In this document: piece by piece, positions 1 to 7,634 of the stretch
How positions within the stretch are numbered: the first letter of the stretch is position 1
Layout: each line of letters opens with the position of its first letter
Source: ANME-2 cluster archaeon
Lineage (GTDB): Archaea > Halobacteriota > Methanosarcinia > Methanosarcinales > Methanocomedenaceae
DNA length: 27,671 nucleotides
Assembly: GCA_023544495.1 (NCBI GenBank)
Contig: JAMJFV010000009.1
Location: forward strand, 1-27,671
Direction: 5' to 3'
Notes under the pieces: model-generated
Told to the model about the DNA's origin: nothing
The model's database searches: none
Seen by the model: only the letters and a program-made list of their open reading frames with translations
Translations under genes and position numbers: made by a program

Positions 1-55
1 TAGCTGTGCCAGAGTAGCTGTGCCAGAGTAGCTGTGCCAGAGTAGCTGTGCCAGA
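1..55. repeat. 14-bp tandem repeat, about 3.9 copies
   Basis: The unit TAGCTGTGCCAGAG is repeated head to tail from the window edge, and the last copy breaks off at position 55. The array lies 5 bases beyond the 3' end of the tRNA-Leu gene and may continue to the left of the window. There are no spacers, so it is a simple direct tandem array and not a CRISPR. No function can be inferred. Confidence 0.9.
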
Positions 56-60
56 ACAGG

Positions 61-176
61 TGCGGGGAACGGGATTCGAACCCGCGAATACCTACGTAAC
101 AGGATCTTAAGTCCTGCGCCTTTGACCCCGGCAGTCATTCAGACATACCGGATTGGCCTGGCTTGGCTATCCCCGC
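61..176 (-). tRNA. tRNA-Leu (anticodon UAA) with an insertion in the D-loop
   Basis: Read on the minus strand, the gene has a perfect 7-bp acceptor stem (GCGGGGA / TCCCCGC) with discriminator A. It has an anticodon arm CAGGA-CTTAAGA-TCCTG giving anticodon UAA, a long class-II variable arm with a TAC/GTA stem, and a T-arm with loop TTCGAAT. These identify leucine. The total is 116 nt against about 85 nt for an archaeal tRNA-Leu. The excess is 31 nt between CCAGG and TCAAAGG in the D-loop; without it the D-arm reads like a normal archaeal tRNA-Leu. CCA is not encoded. An AT-rich TATA-like element lies about 28 bases upstream. Confidence 0.93.
126..156 (-). other. 31-nt insertion in the D-loop of tRNA-Leu (candidate non-canonical intron)
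   Basis: Removing these bases restores an 85-nt tRNA-Leu. The exact ends are ambiguous by a few bases because G runs flank both sides. Inside, CCGG pairs with a second CCGG, and GTC pairs with GAC within it, so the segment can fold as a hairpin. I could not draw a clean bulge-helix-bulge whose cleavage gives the expected mature D-loop. It may be an intron processed by a relaxed motif or a retained D-arm extension. Confidence 0.7.
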
Positions 177-199
177 GCGCTGGGTGATTAGATACACGT

Positions 200-210
200 T
201 TATTTATTTC
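200..210 (-). promoter_or_regulatory. TATA-like element for tRNA-Leu
   Basis: On the minus strand the sequence is GAAATAAATAA, centred about 28 bases upstream of the first tRNA base. That is the usual distance between an archaeal TATA box and the transcription start. The assignment rests on position and AT content only. Confidence 0.45.
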
Positions 211-299
211 AAAGTATCGCCGAAACCATTAAAAACCAGTATCACCTTTGTAGTGCTCTATCAAATCAAAGTAATCATATTATTAAGGAGAAATTATCA

Positions 300-449
300 A
301 TGGCTCGATTCCCTGAAGCTGAAGCACATATTTTACATACGAAGATATGCATGAACTGCAATGCACGAAATCCTATCAAGGCTAGACGATGCAGGAAATG
401 CAAGTCCAAACAACTTCGTATGAAATCCAAGGAAAGCAGAAGCAGCTGA
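300..449 (+). CDS. rpl40e: 50S ribosomal protein L40e (eL40)
   Basis: A 49-residue basic protein beginning MARFPEAEAH. It is a structural component of the large ribosomal subunit in archaea and eukaryotes. Two CxxC-type pairs are visible, C17/C20 and C31/C34, in the arrangement KICMNC...RCRKCKS that forms the zinc ribbon of eL40. A strong ribosome binding site AAGGAG lies at 285-290, nine bases before the ATG. Length and charge are normal for the family. The gene ends seven bases before GGGP synthase, and the two are probably co-transcribed. Confidence 0.95.
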   Translation: MARFPEAEAHILHTKICMNCNARNPIKARRCRKCKSKQLRMKSKESRSS

Positions 450-456
450 TTGTGAT

Positions 457-1203
457 ATGAGTGTTGAAGAACGACTGAACAATGTCGTGAAGACACAGGG
501 CGCAGTACACCTGACGCTTATCGACCCTGACAGACAGTCCCCGGATACCGCAGGTAAGATGGCTGCCCGGGCTGCAGAAGGTGGGACTGACGCAATCATG
601 GTGGGAGGTTCCACCGGAGCAGGGGGCAGCATTCTTGATAAGACCATTAAAACCATCAAGGAACAGACCGACCTGCCCACTATCCTGTTCCCTGCCAGTG
701 CTGGCGGGGTCAGTGCATATGCCGATGCTGTATTCTTTATGAGCCTGCTCAACTCCCGTGATGTCAATTACATCACTTCAAACCAGGCCATGGGTGCTCC
801 GATGGTGAAAAAATACGGCATTGAACCTATTTCGATGGCCTACATCATTATCGAACCCGGCGGCACTGTAGGCTGGGTCGGAGATGCAAAACTGATTCCA
901 CAGAAAAAACCTGCAATAGCCGTGGCATATGCCCTGGCAGGTAAATACATGGGCATGCATTATATATATCTCGAAGCCGGTTCCGGTGCAGACAGTCCGG
1001 TCCCTGCGGCTATGGTGGGTGCTGTGAAGCAATCTGTGGGCAATGAGACTATGGTCATCGTGGGTGGAGGTATCCGTACCGGTGAGACCGCAGCCAAACT
1101 GGTAAAGGCTGGTGCTGACATGATAGTCACTGGCACTATCGTAGAACAGGTCAATGACGTAAAATCGAAGATACTTGAACTTGTCAGTGCTATAAAGCAG
1201 TGA
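457..1203 (+). CDS. geranylgeranylglyceryl phosphate synthase
   Basis: A 248-residue TIM-barrel prenyltransferase. The family joins geranylgeranyl diphosphate to sn-glycerol-1-phosphate, the first ether-bond step of archaeal membrane lipid synthesis. Family signatures are LTLIDPDRQ near residue 20, VGGSTGAGG near 50, LFPASAGGVS near 78, YLEAGSGAD near 170 and the phosphate-binding GGGIRTGE near 203. Length is normal. The start is set by the GTGAT just upstream and the tight spacing to eL40. The translation machinery/lipid pairing suggests a housekeeping transcription unit. The gene ends where the convergent radical SAM gene ends. Confidence 0.96.
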   Translation: MSVEERLNNVVKTQGAVHLTLIDPDRQSPDTAGKMAARAAEGGTDAIMVGGSTGAGGSILDKTIKTIKEQTDLPTILFPASAGGVSAYADAVFFMSLLNSRDVNYITSNQAMGAPMVKKYGIEPISMAYIIIEPGGTVGWVGDAKLIPQKKPAIAVAYALAGKYMGMHYIYLEAGSGADSPVPAAMVGAVKQSVGNETMVIVGGGIRTGETAAKLVKAGADMIVTGTIVEQVNDVKSKILELVSAIKQ

Positions 1204-2853
1204 TTAATTCTTCATTGTAATATACGGTAAAATATTCCCCATATTTTCAAGCTGAGCAAGCAGGTCATCCTTATCACGGTAGGGCCGTCCTTTGAGAATA
1301 CTGCGGGCACGTTTCTTCCCTACTCCTGGCAGTTCACCTATGAGCCTGGGAACTGCATGATTAATATCCAGGGGATAGGGTATTCCGGTAATGGAACGTT
1401 GTCCGTATCCCGTGACTGTGACATCAATGAATCGTTTTAGCGGCATCGTGGCCGGAATACCAACCAATAAGGGGTATGATGCTATCTGCCTGCCAAACGT
1501 GATACTGTCTGATACCTCGCACATCACATCCCTTAAGACCGTACCCACAGGTACCATGCGCTCAAGCATTGGCCTGTCTATTTCTTTGCGCACCCTGTCC
1601 TTGAATTGTATAAACTGCTTATGATACCGATATGCGGTATCTTCCTGCCATATCCGGGTACCGGGGAATGCCATTACCTGCCTGATATTTATCCTCCTGA
1701 CCATAAGATCACTATCCAGCAGACCTTTCAGGAACTGGAAATTGTGATGGAAGGTCTCTTCTGACTCACCTTTGAGCCCGTGGATGAAATTCAGGCCAGG
1801 TAGCAATTCAGGCAGCCCGTTATCCCCCCGTGCCCCACCGACACGGTTAATGAGTCGCACGGCCTCCAGCACATCATCAGACATGGCCTTCAGACAGTTG
1901 GCCCTGACCACCCGGGGGTCTGCGGATTCCATACCCATGGCAGCCACATCCCCCGGCGTATGATATTTGACAATTATCCGGGCAATCTCTTCCGATTCAT
2001 CAGGATATGAGGCAATGGTGGCGGGATTGGCATTATCCATGTGAAGCACACGAAGGTCGGGTGCAGCACTGCGAATACCCCTGTATAATTGCTCCAAAGC
2101 CTCAGGCCTGGGTACCGGCATATCTCCTCCGGTATCCTTTGCCAGGTAACTGAACAGGTCTGGCTGCCGTCCAATCCTGAAATACCGGGCACCGTAGCCG
2201 TATAGGGCTTCAACTTCACAGACAACATCCCTGATCTCCCTGAAATCCGCATCACCGTACAGAGGCTCCGTGCAAAAGGAACAGTGATTCTGGCGGGCGC
2301 ATCCACGGTATGTCTCAAGTTCACACATCACATGAGGATAATCGGGATGATGACGGATAACGAACGCTCCCCTGGCGCCCCATTTTGCTATTTCACTGGT
2401 GGAACGCATCCGGTTAGCTACCGTTTCCGGATCATGTAATCCGGCAGAGGAAGCCAGTATATCGTTTATAAACGCTTCAATATCCCCCTTTACAGGAATA
2501 ATATCTTGCATGTCCATTGCTATCGCCTTCATACCGCCCTGGCTACCGTATCCCAGCCGTATGGGACCGCCCAGTACTACCGGTGTATCACCGGCAGCAC
2601 GGGCGATATCGCTGATCTCACCAGGATTGATAGGTGTGCCACGCAGGTATCTGCCAGGCACGGTCATGCCTGCAATGATAACAATCAACGCTGTTTTCCC
2701 CAGAATATCCTGTCCCTGTCCCTGGCGTACCTGGTCAATGGTCAGGTATTGGATGTGGTCAGGGGATATGCCCTGTTCAGCCATGGCACCGGCAATGTAT
2801 CTGGGGTAAGGCGAAATATACGGAGGGACCCCTAAACATGCGGGTTCATCCAC
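1204..2853 (-). CDS. radical SAM protein with C-terminal helix-hairpin-helix (COG1031 type)
   Basis: A 549-residue protein from the GTG at 2853. Residues 1-130 resemble a Rossmann-like N-terminal domain. The Fe-S motif is C185, C191, C194 (CxxxxxCxxC, from RGCARQNHCSFC), a known variant of the CxxxCxxC radical SAM signature. The C-terminus (LIGELPGVGKKRARSIL, about residues 495-515) is a helix-hairpin-helix, suggesting nucleic-acid contact. The biochemical role of this archaeal family is not known to me. The start is odd: the frame stays open upstream and encodes LIIDGYV, matching the first strand I recall for relatives. A strong GGGAGG sits at 2893-2898, but there is no ATG, GTG or TTG between. 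Translation may begin at a non-standard codon near 2880-2886. Confidence 0.88.
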   Translation of the reverse strand: MDEPACLGVPPYISPYPRYIAGAMAEQGISPDHIQYLTIDQVRQGQGQDILGKTALIVIIAGMTVPGRYLRGTPINPGEISDIARAAGDTPVVLGGPIRLGYGSQGGMKAIAMDMQDIIPVKGDIEAFINDILASSAGLHDPETVANRMRSTSEIAKWGARGAFVIRHHPDYPHVMCELETYRGCARQNHCSFCTEPLYGDADFREIRDVVCEVEALYGYGARYFRIGRQPDLFSYLAKDTGGDMPVPRPEALEQLYRGIRSAAPDLRVLHMDNANPATIASYPDESEEIARIIVKYHTPGDVAAMGMESADPRVVRANCLKAMSDDVLEAVRLINRVGGARGDNGLPELLPGLNFIHGLKGESEETFHHNFQFLKGLLDSDLMVRRINIRQVMAFPGTRIWQEDTAYRYHKQFIQFKDRVRKEIDRPMLERMVPVGTVLRDVMCEVSDSITFGRQIASYPLLVGIPATMPLKRFIDVTVTGYGQRSITGIPYPLDINHAVPRLIGELPGVGKKRARSILKGRPYRDKDDLLAQLENMGNILPYITMKN

Positions 2854-2943
2854 GTATCCATCGATAATGAGAGTTTGAATTATAAGGTGTGACCTCCCTG
2901 GTTCTCATGTATGTCCTTTTGAGAAATGGTGCCATCTCAATAG

Positions 2944-2952
2944 TTATATAAT
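2944..2952 (+). promoter_or_regulatory. TATA box for the YjbQ gene
   Basis: TTATATAAT lies about 50 bases before the GTG at 2996. A start of transcription near 2973 would leave a leader of about 23 bases that includes AGAGGT as the ribosome binding site. Inferred from sequence and spacing. Confidence 0.5.
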
Positions 2953-2995
2953 TGAAAATATAAAGACTCATAGTACACAAACCAGAGGTAATCCT

Positions 2996-3415
2996 GTGAA
3001 GATAATAAATGAAGACATCACTATTGACTCCAAGGGCCACTCGGATATTATCGACATCACCCATCAAGTGAAAGAGAAGGTCAGCAGTTCCCGGTTGAAG
3101 AATGGTTCAGTGCTGGTTTTCGTTCCGGGCGCCACAGGTTCGGTGACCACTATGGAATATGAACCGGGCCTGATCGCTGACATGCAAGCTGCACTGGAAA
3201 GACTTGCACCCAAGAAGCTGGAGTATGACCACAATCTCAAATGGGGTGATGGCAACGGTCATTCTCATATCAGGGCGTCAATGCTGGGACCCAGCCTGGC
3301 CGTACCTTTTACGAACGGGCAGCTTATACTGGGCACCTGGCAGCAGATCATTTTTATTGATATGGATAACAGGCCCCGGTCCAGGGAACTGGTCGTGCAG
3401 ATAACAGGCGAATGA
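2996..3415 (+). CDS. YjbQ/UPF0047 family protein
   Basis: A 139-residue protein of the YjbQ family, annotated in some databases as having secondary thiamine-phosphate synthase activity; the physiological role is unsettled. Family features are GSVLVFVPGATGSVTTMEYEPGL written as two parts: VFVPGATGSV (about 42-51) and TTMEYEPGL (52-60). Further on are the H-rich segment GNGHSHIRASMLGPS (about 86-100) and LGTWQQIIFIDMDNRPR (about 111-127). The conserved E and H residues form a metal or phosphate site in the family. The start is GTG, preceded by AGAGGT. It is transcribed away from the radical SAM gene. Confidence 0.92.
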   Translation: MKIINEDITIDSKGHSDIIDITHQVKEKVSSSRLKNGSVLVFVPGATGSVTTMEYEPGLIADMQAALERLAPKKLEYDHNLKWGDGNGHSHIRASMLGPSLAVPFTNGQLILGTWQQIIFIDMDNRPRSRELVVQITGE

Positions 3416-3474
3416 CATATCCTGATTAAAAAAGTATATGGTACTGTAATATAAATATCCGCAAAAGTGATCTA

Positions 3475-3960
3475 ATGAATATCACCATCTCAGGAAGAGT
3501 TTGGAAATACGGGGACGACATCGATACTGATGTAATAATTCCCGGGAAGTACCTGAGAACCACTGATATGCGAGTCTTTGCCGGGCATGCAATGGAAGGC
3601 ACTGACCCGGACTTTTCAAAAAAGGTTAAATCCGGTGATGTAATCGTTGCAGGTAAGAATTTCGGCTGCGGGTCATCACGCGAGCAGGCACCACTGGCAC
3701 TGAAATATGCCGGTATATCCTGCGTGGTTGCAAAGTCCTTTGCACGAATATTCTTCCGCAACGCGATCAATGTGGGTCTCCCCATCATCGAAGCAGATGT
3801 CAGCTGCGAGGAAGGCGAAATTTGCACGGTTGACCTTCAGCAGGGTCGGGTAGAATGTGGTGACAGGATTTACGAAGGTACAAAACTGCCTGGCTTCCTG
3901 CAGGAATTGCTACTGGATGGAGGTCTCGTTGCCCACAGGAAAAAACAGGCATCAAAGTGA
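3475..3960 (+). CDS. homoaconitase / 3-isopropylmalate dehydratase small subunit
   Basis: A 161-residue swivel-domain subunit that pairs with a large Fe-S subunit not encoded in this window. The enzyme hydrates and dehydrates homocitrate-type substrates (2-oxosuberate, for coenzyme B) or isopropylmalate (leucine). Signatures are GDDIDTDVIIPGKYL (about 13-27), GKNFGCGSSREQAPLAL (about 60-76) and SFARIFFRNAINVGLP (about 87-102). The substrate-specificity loop reads YLRT at residues 26-29, the version I recall for methanogen homoaconitase rather than isopropylmalate isomerase. GTGATCTA precedes the ATG. It heads a three-gene run with the matching dehydrogenase, so AksE-like and LeuD are both possible. 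Confidence 0.9.
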   Translation: MNITISGRVWKYGDDIDTDVIIPGKYLRTTDMRVFAGHAMEGTDPDFSKKVKSGDVIVAGKNFGCGSSREQAPLALKYAGISCVVAKSFARIFFRNAINVGLPIIEADVSCEEGEICTVDLQQGRVECGDRIYEGTKLPGFLQELLLDGGLVAHRKKQASK

Positions 3961-3975
3961 GGCTGAATACACCGG

Positions 3976-4851
3976 ATGATGATATTTCCAGATGATTACA
4001 AGATGGTGGGTATCGCCCATGACGACCCTACCAAAAAACAATTAGGCGAAGATCCAATTTATTTTGCAACCGAATACGTGATCGCTTATGTACCCGACGG
4101 TAACATCAAGATATTTAAAGTGGATAGCGAACCCACAAAGACCCTGCTTACAAAACCGGTATCCTTTGAAGTTATTGCACAGGGAGATGAAGTAGTAGTA
4201 CACAAGACAGAACATGACGCCCATAACAGGACAAAATTGATTTTGCTCGCGCTTGATGAATGTAAAGGTCCTGTGAACACGGTGATCTTCAAGGGAAGGG
4301 ATAAACACCTGACCTTTGTACATAAACCCAGCATGTGCGATGTAATAAAGATCGAGATAATTGATGTCATCCCACCCGAACCACCCTGGCTGTCCTTTGC
4401 TATCCAGCGGCTGGTAAATAGTGGCATCCTGGGTGAATTGAATATCACCTTTGAGAAGACACTTATTGACCTGCGCCAGTTCGAAGGGGATAATGTGGTG
4501 TTCCCCTGTAACGCATCTGAACTCAACGGTAAATATCTCGATACGAATAATGACATTGAAGACGGTTCAATACTTGTGGGCTGTGATATTTCCAGGGAGA
4601 TATTTGAACTCCGGTTCCCGGAATATACGTACAGGCATGTCAATATGTGCCCGTTAAAGGCCCAGCTTGTCAAACCTTCAAAACCATTTGTTACCCGTTG
4701 CTGTCAGACAAGGAATACGGGACTTATCAACATCAATGGACATGACGGTGTGGTCGTTCACTGGGGCGCATCAGAATACGATATTGTTGATGCCATACGG
4801 CAACTGGTAAAGAGATTACATGGTGAGCCTGATGAAAGTGGCAGTTATTGA
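3976..4851 (+). CDS. conserved protein of unknown function between the hacB/leuD-like and dehydrogenase genes
   Basis: A 291-residue soluble protein I do not recognise with confidence. It has no signal peptide or membrane span. Visible features are a cysteine-bearing C-terminal region (HVNMCPLKAQL near residue 220 and TRCCQTRNTGLI near 240), a PPEPPWLSF segment near 133 and two adjacent ATG codons at the start. It lies 15 bases after the dehydratase small subunit and overlaps the following dehydrogenase by 20 bases, so all three are almost certainly co-translated. Context suggests a role in 2-oxoacid chain elongation or regulation of it. That is inference from position only. Confidence 0.85.
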   Translation: MMIFPDDYKMVGIAHDDPTKKQLGEDPIYFATEYVIAYVPDGNIKIFKVDSEPTKTLLTKPVSFEVIAQGDEVVVHKTEHDAHNRTKLILLALDECKGPVNTVIFKGRDKHLTFVHKPSMCDVIKIEIIDVIPPEPPWLSFAIQRLVNSGILGELNITFEKTLIDLRQFEGDNVVFPCNASELNGKYLDTNNDIEDGSILVGCDISREIFELRFPEYTYRHVNMCPLKAQLVKPSKPFVTRCCQTRNTGLININGHDGVVVHWGASEYDIVDAIRQLVKRLHGEPDESGSY

Positions 4852-5836
4852 AGGTGATGGGGTCGGTCATGAGGTAATACCTCCCGCAGTAGATGTACTG
4901 AAGGCGGCGGGCCTGAATTTTGAAATTGTGCCTGTGGAAGTGGGATACGGCAAATGGGAGCGTACCGGCCGGGCAATGGATGAAAGTGACCTGGATGTGA
5001 TGCGGGATTGTGACTGTATTCTCTTTGGCGCCATCACCACGCCCAGTGATCCCAATTACCAGAGCGTCCTGCTGCGCATCAGACGGGAACTAGACCTGTA
5101 TGCCAATGTCAGGCCTTTTCGGTCACTGAACATTCCCGTGGATACTCCGTACGTTGCAAGGCAACCTTTTGATTTCATCATTGTACGGGAGAACACCGAA
5201 GGACTCTACGGGGGGAAGGAGGAAATTGGTGAAGACCGGGCCACAAGTATCCGCACCATTACACGTAAAGGCAGTGAGCGTATCGCACGGATTGCATGTA
5301 AGATTGCACAAGAACGTAAGAACCGGCTGACCATAGTCCACAAGGCCAATGTGTTGAGATCATGCAGTTTTTTCCGCGAGGTGTGCATCAAAGTGGCACA
5401 GGAGCATGATATACCATTTGATGAAGGATTGGTTGATTCCATGGCTTACAACCTGATCCTCTTCCCGCACAAGTATGACGTATTGGTTACTACGAATCTT
5501 TTCGGGGATATCCTGAGCGACCTGTCAGCAGCACTGGTCGGCAGTCTTGGTCTGTGTCCCAGTGCCAACATTGGGGATAAGTATGCACTTTTTGAACCCG
5601 TACACGGTTCTGCGCCCGATATTGCAGGTAGGGATGTTGCCAATCCGCTGGCAGCCATCTTAAGTGCACGGTTGATGCTCGAATGGGCAGGGGAGCAGGA
5701 AAAAGCCGGACTTGTGCAGCAGGCAGTTGACCATGTACTTGAGATGGGTATCAAGACTGCTGACCTTGGCGGCCATGCATCCACAAAAGAAGTATCAGAC
5801 GCAGTAGTGGGATATATTGCGAATGTTCGAAGATAA
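4832..5836 (+). CDS. isocitrate/isopropylmalate/homoisocitrate dehydrogenase family (LeuB/AksF)
   Basis: A 334-residue NAD(P)-dependent beta-decarboxylating dehydrogenase that oxidises and decarboxylates a 3-substituted malate. Signatures are the N-terminal VIEGDGVGHEV, the substrate-binding arginines in LLRIRRELDLYANVRPF (about 84-100), IIVRENTEGLYGG (about 122-134) and the metal-binding aspartates in TTNLFGDILSDLSAAL (about 225-240). The last recognisable stretch is EPVHGSAPDIAG (about 264-275). I chose ATG 4832 over ATG 4820 because GGTGA at 4822-4826 is correctly spaced for it. With the YLRT-type small subunit upstream, a coenzyme-B role (homoisocitrate dehydrogenase) is as likely as leucine synthesis; sequence alone does not decide. 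Confidence 0.93.
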   Translation: MKVAVIEGDGVGHEVIPPAVDVLKAAGLNFEIVPVEVGYGKWERTGRAMDESDLDVMRDCDCILFGAITTPSDPNYQSVLLRIRRELDLYANVRPFRSLNIPVDTPYVARQPFDFIIVRENTEGLYGGKEEIGEDRATSIRTITRKGSERIARIACKIAQERKNRLTIVHKANVLRSCSFFREVCIKVAQEHDIPFDEGLVDSMAYNLILFPHKYDVLVTTNLFGDILSDLSAALVGSLGLCPSANIGDKYALFEPVHGSAPDIAGRDVANPLAAILSARLMLEWAGEQEKAGLVQQAVDHVLEMGIKTADLGGHASTKEVSDAVVGYIANVRR

Positions 5837-6046
5837 CTGGCTGAATTATGTGTTTTTCAAATCCCACTCGGTTGCATTAGGTGCAGAAAACCTCTGAATA
5901 CCATGCTCACCTTCATAGTTCAGGATGTCTGGTAAAAATTTATTGCCATTCTAACTGAGGTTATAAGTGTATCACCTGCAATCATGTCAGCATTGCCGGA
6001 ATTCAACGGAACTTCATTGACATACTGTCTCTCATCTGTCCGAATT

Positions 6047-6053
6047 AAAAAAA
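6047..6053 (-). terminator. oligo-T terminator of the 6069-6516 pair
   Basis: Seven Ts on the minus strand begin 16 bases after the end of the small hypothetical gene. Archaeal transcription commonly ends at such runs. The 5837-6068 gap otherwise shows nothing I can interpret. Confidence 0.5.
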
Positions 6054-6068
6054 GAGTGTAATAATGGA

Positions 6069-6356
6069 TCACTCGTCCATTTCGATCTCAACCATGGAAG
6101 CGCCATCCATGTGTCGTGTAAACATAGAAAGCCAGAGACCTTGTTTGCCATAGAATACCTCCCCAGTGTTGGGATAGGCTGTTTCGGTCATCTTTTCGTG
6201 CTCTATTGGTTCATCTGTCTGTATAGAATCCCCGAAACATAGGTTTACGTCTCCGTTCTTACTGATACTGAAAGCGAGCTGCATCATTGATTCCATATCA
6301 TACCGACCGATAATTTCTTTCGGAGCAGCTGCCATGCATCTAATTGTAGCGTTCAT
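6069..6356 (-). CDS. small hypothetical protein
   Basis: A 95-residue acidic protein of unknown function. A GTG at 6365 would lengthen it by three residues, but GGTGA at 6363-6367 is ideally placed for the ATG at 6356. It has no signal peptide or membrane helix. The C-terminus ends VEIEMDE and is strongly acidic; methionines are numerous. It starts 13 bases after the DUF5371-like gene and is probably translated from the same message. I do not recognise the family. Confidence 0.7.
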   Translation of the reverse strand: MNATIRCMAAAPKEIIGRYDMESMMQLAFSISKNGDVNLCFGDSIQTDEPIEHEKMTETAYPNTGEVFYGKQGLWLSMFTRHMDGASMVEIEMDE

Positions 6357-6369
6357 TGCAATCACCTAT

Positions 6370-6516
6370 TTATTGATTTTTATCTATATTTTCACAGTCG
6401 AGATAGTAATATACCGCCTTTGATATGGCATCCTTGGTGGAAGATTCGCCCGTTTTTAATTTAAGTGCAATGATATCTTCTTCGGGTAGGACCGATTGTA
6501 CGTGCACTATTTTCAT
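6370..6516 (-). CDS. 48-residue DUF5371-like protein
   Basis: A short protein beginning MKIVHVQSVLPEEDI and containing KTGESSTKDAISKAV, a pattern I associate with the small DUF5371 family of Methanosarcinales; the family name is from memory. It has an N-terminal strand followed by helices, like ribbon-helix-helix-type small regulators, which is inference. The longer reading from 6630 is rejected: GGTGA at 6521-6525 sits five bases before the ATG at 6516. A TATA-like CCTATATATACC lies near 6598-6609, implying a leader of about 60 bases. It forms a pair with the next small gene. Confidence 0.75.
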   Translation of the reverse strand: MKIVHVQSVLPEEDIIALKLKTGESSTKDAISKAVYYYLDCENIDKNQ

Positions 6517-6708
6517 AATATTCACCATTGTTGTATGCCCATGAATCTGATACTCATCATCATTAGCATTATGATAATTATAATTATAATACTTTCGGTA
6601 TATATAGGTTTCGTTTTTTACTCGATTCAAGAGAAAAACATCCGTAAAAACTGGCTATTGCTAACTAAAATATCAGCTATGCAGAAAAAAACGTGTTGCC
6701 TGGATGAA

Positions 6709-7521
6709 TTACAAAATATCCAGGCCCATATCCAGCCAGTGAGAGGAATGAATAAGCGAACCCAATGAGACCACTGACACTCCGGTACTGGCATATTCGC
6801 TGATATTACCAGGATTGATACCACCCGAAGCTTCCAGTATTACTCCCTCTCGGAGTGTTGCATTCTCGAGTATCCGGATGCACTGCTTTATCTCATCTGG
6901 CAGCATGTTATCAAACATAATAATATCGGCACCGGCCCTTGCCGCAGCCAGCATTTCATCAGCACTGGACACTTCAACCTCTATCTTTTTGGTGAAACTG
7001 GCCTCTTTCCTGGCGGCCCGAACAGCACTTTCAATACCCATTATGGCGATGTGGTTATCTTTTATCATCACCGCATCGGACAGGTTGAACCTGTGGGTAT
7101 CCCCGCCGCCTAACCTGACCGCTTTTTTCTCGAACGTACGGAAACCCGGTGTGGTCTTTCGGGTACATGCCACCCTCACACCGCCTGCATCAGCCACGCA
7201 ACGGGCGGTCACTGTGGCAATCCCGCTCATCCTGCACAGGAAATTCAGGCTCAACCTCTCAGCCCTCAATACATCAGGGGCCATACCCCATACATCCACA
7301 ATCACATCCCCCGGATTGATAGCATCCCCGTCATCAAAACCCGGTTCGAATTCCAGTCCGAAGTAATCAATTACCTGCCTGCATTCTTCAAGTCCTGCCA
7401 GCACCCCTTTTTCTTTGACAAGTATCCTGGCATGTACCCATACCTCAGGCACAATAGAACATGATGTGTCATCATCTCCCAAATCTTCATGAATGAACCG
7501 TTCCAGTTCAGTAATCAGCAA
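6709..7521 (-). CDS. nadC: nicotinate-nucleotide pyrophosphorylase (carboxylating)
   Basis: A quinolinate phosphoribosyltransferase that converts quinolinate and PRPP to nicotinate mononucleotide in NAD synthesis. Signatures are EDLGDDDTS near the N-terminus, RAERLSLNFLCRMSGIAT (substrate site), CTRKTTPGFRTFEKKAV, GGGDTHRFNLSDAVMIKDNH, the barrel segment IIMFDNMLPDEI and EASGGINPGNI near the end. The open frame reaches 7584. I place the start at the TTG at 7521, because AGGTGG is seven bases upstream and the protein then has 270 residues with the usual N-terminus (LLITELERF). No nadA or nadB is visible nearby. Confidence 0.94.
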   Translation of the reverse strand: MLITELERFIHEDLGDDDTSCSIVPEVWVHARILVKEKGVLAGLEECRQVIDYFGLEFEPGFDDGDAINPGDVIVDVWGMAPDVLRAERLSLNFLCRMSGIATVTARCVADAGGVRVACTRKTTPGFRTFEKKAVRLGGGDTHRFNLSDAVMIKDNHIAIMGIESAVRAARKEASFTKKIEVEVSSADEMLAAARAGADIIMFDNMLPDEIKQCIRILENATLREGVILEASGGINPGNISEYASTGVSVVSLGSLIHSSHWLDMGLDIL

Positions 7522-7634
7522 TCTTGAACCACCTGAATTATTGTATGTTCCTATGGGGTTTAACAGATTTATCAGTATCGTCAATTCATGTTTTCATCGA
7601 TTCGCCATTGTTGTCAATTCACCATTATGGTGAA

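Noticed and set aside
1..55. Possible CRISPR array at the left edge
   Set aside because: The units are only 14 bases and follow each other directly, without spacers.
126..156. Strict bulge-helix-bulge intron in the tRNA
   Set aside because: The pairing I can draw (GGCC with GGTC, CCGG with CCGG, GTC with GAC) gives one 3-base bulge and one uneven loop, and cutting there does not restore a standard D-loop. It is kept as an insertion of unknown processing.
6496..6768. Plus-strand 90-residue frame with a run of isoleucines
   Set aside because: It is the reverse side of an AT-rich leader and the end of nadC. The hydrophobic stretch comes from ATT/ATA repeats, and no ribosome binding site is present.
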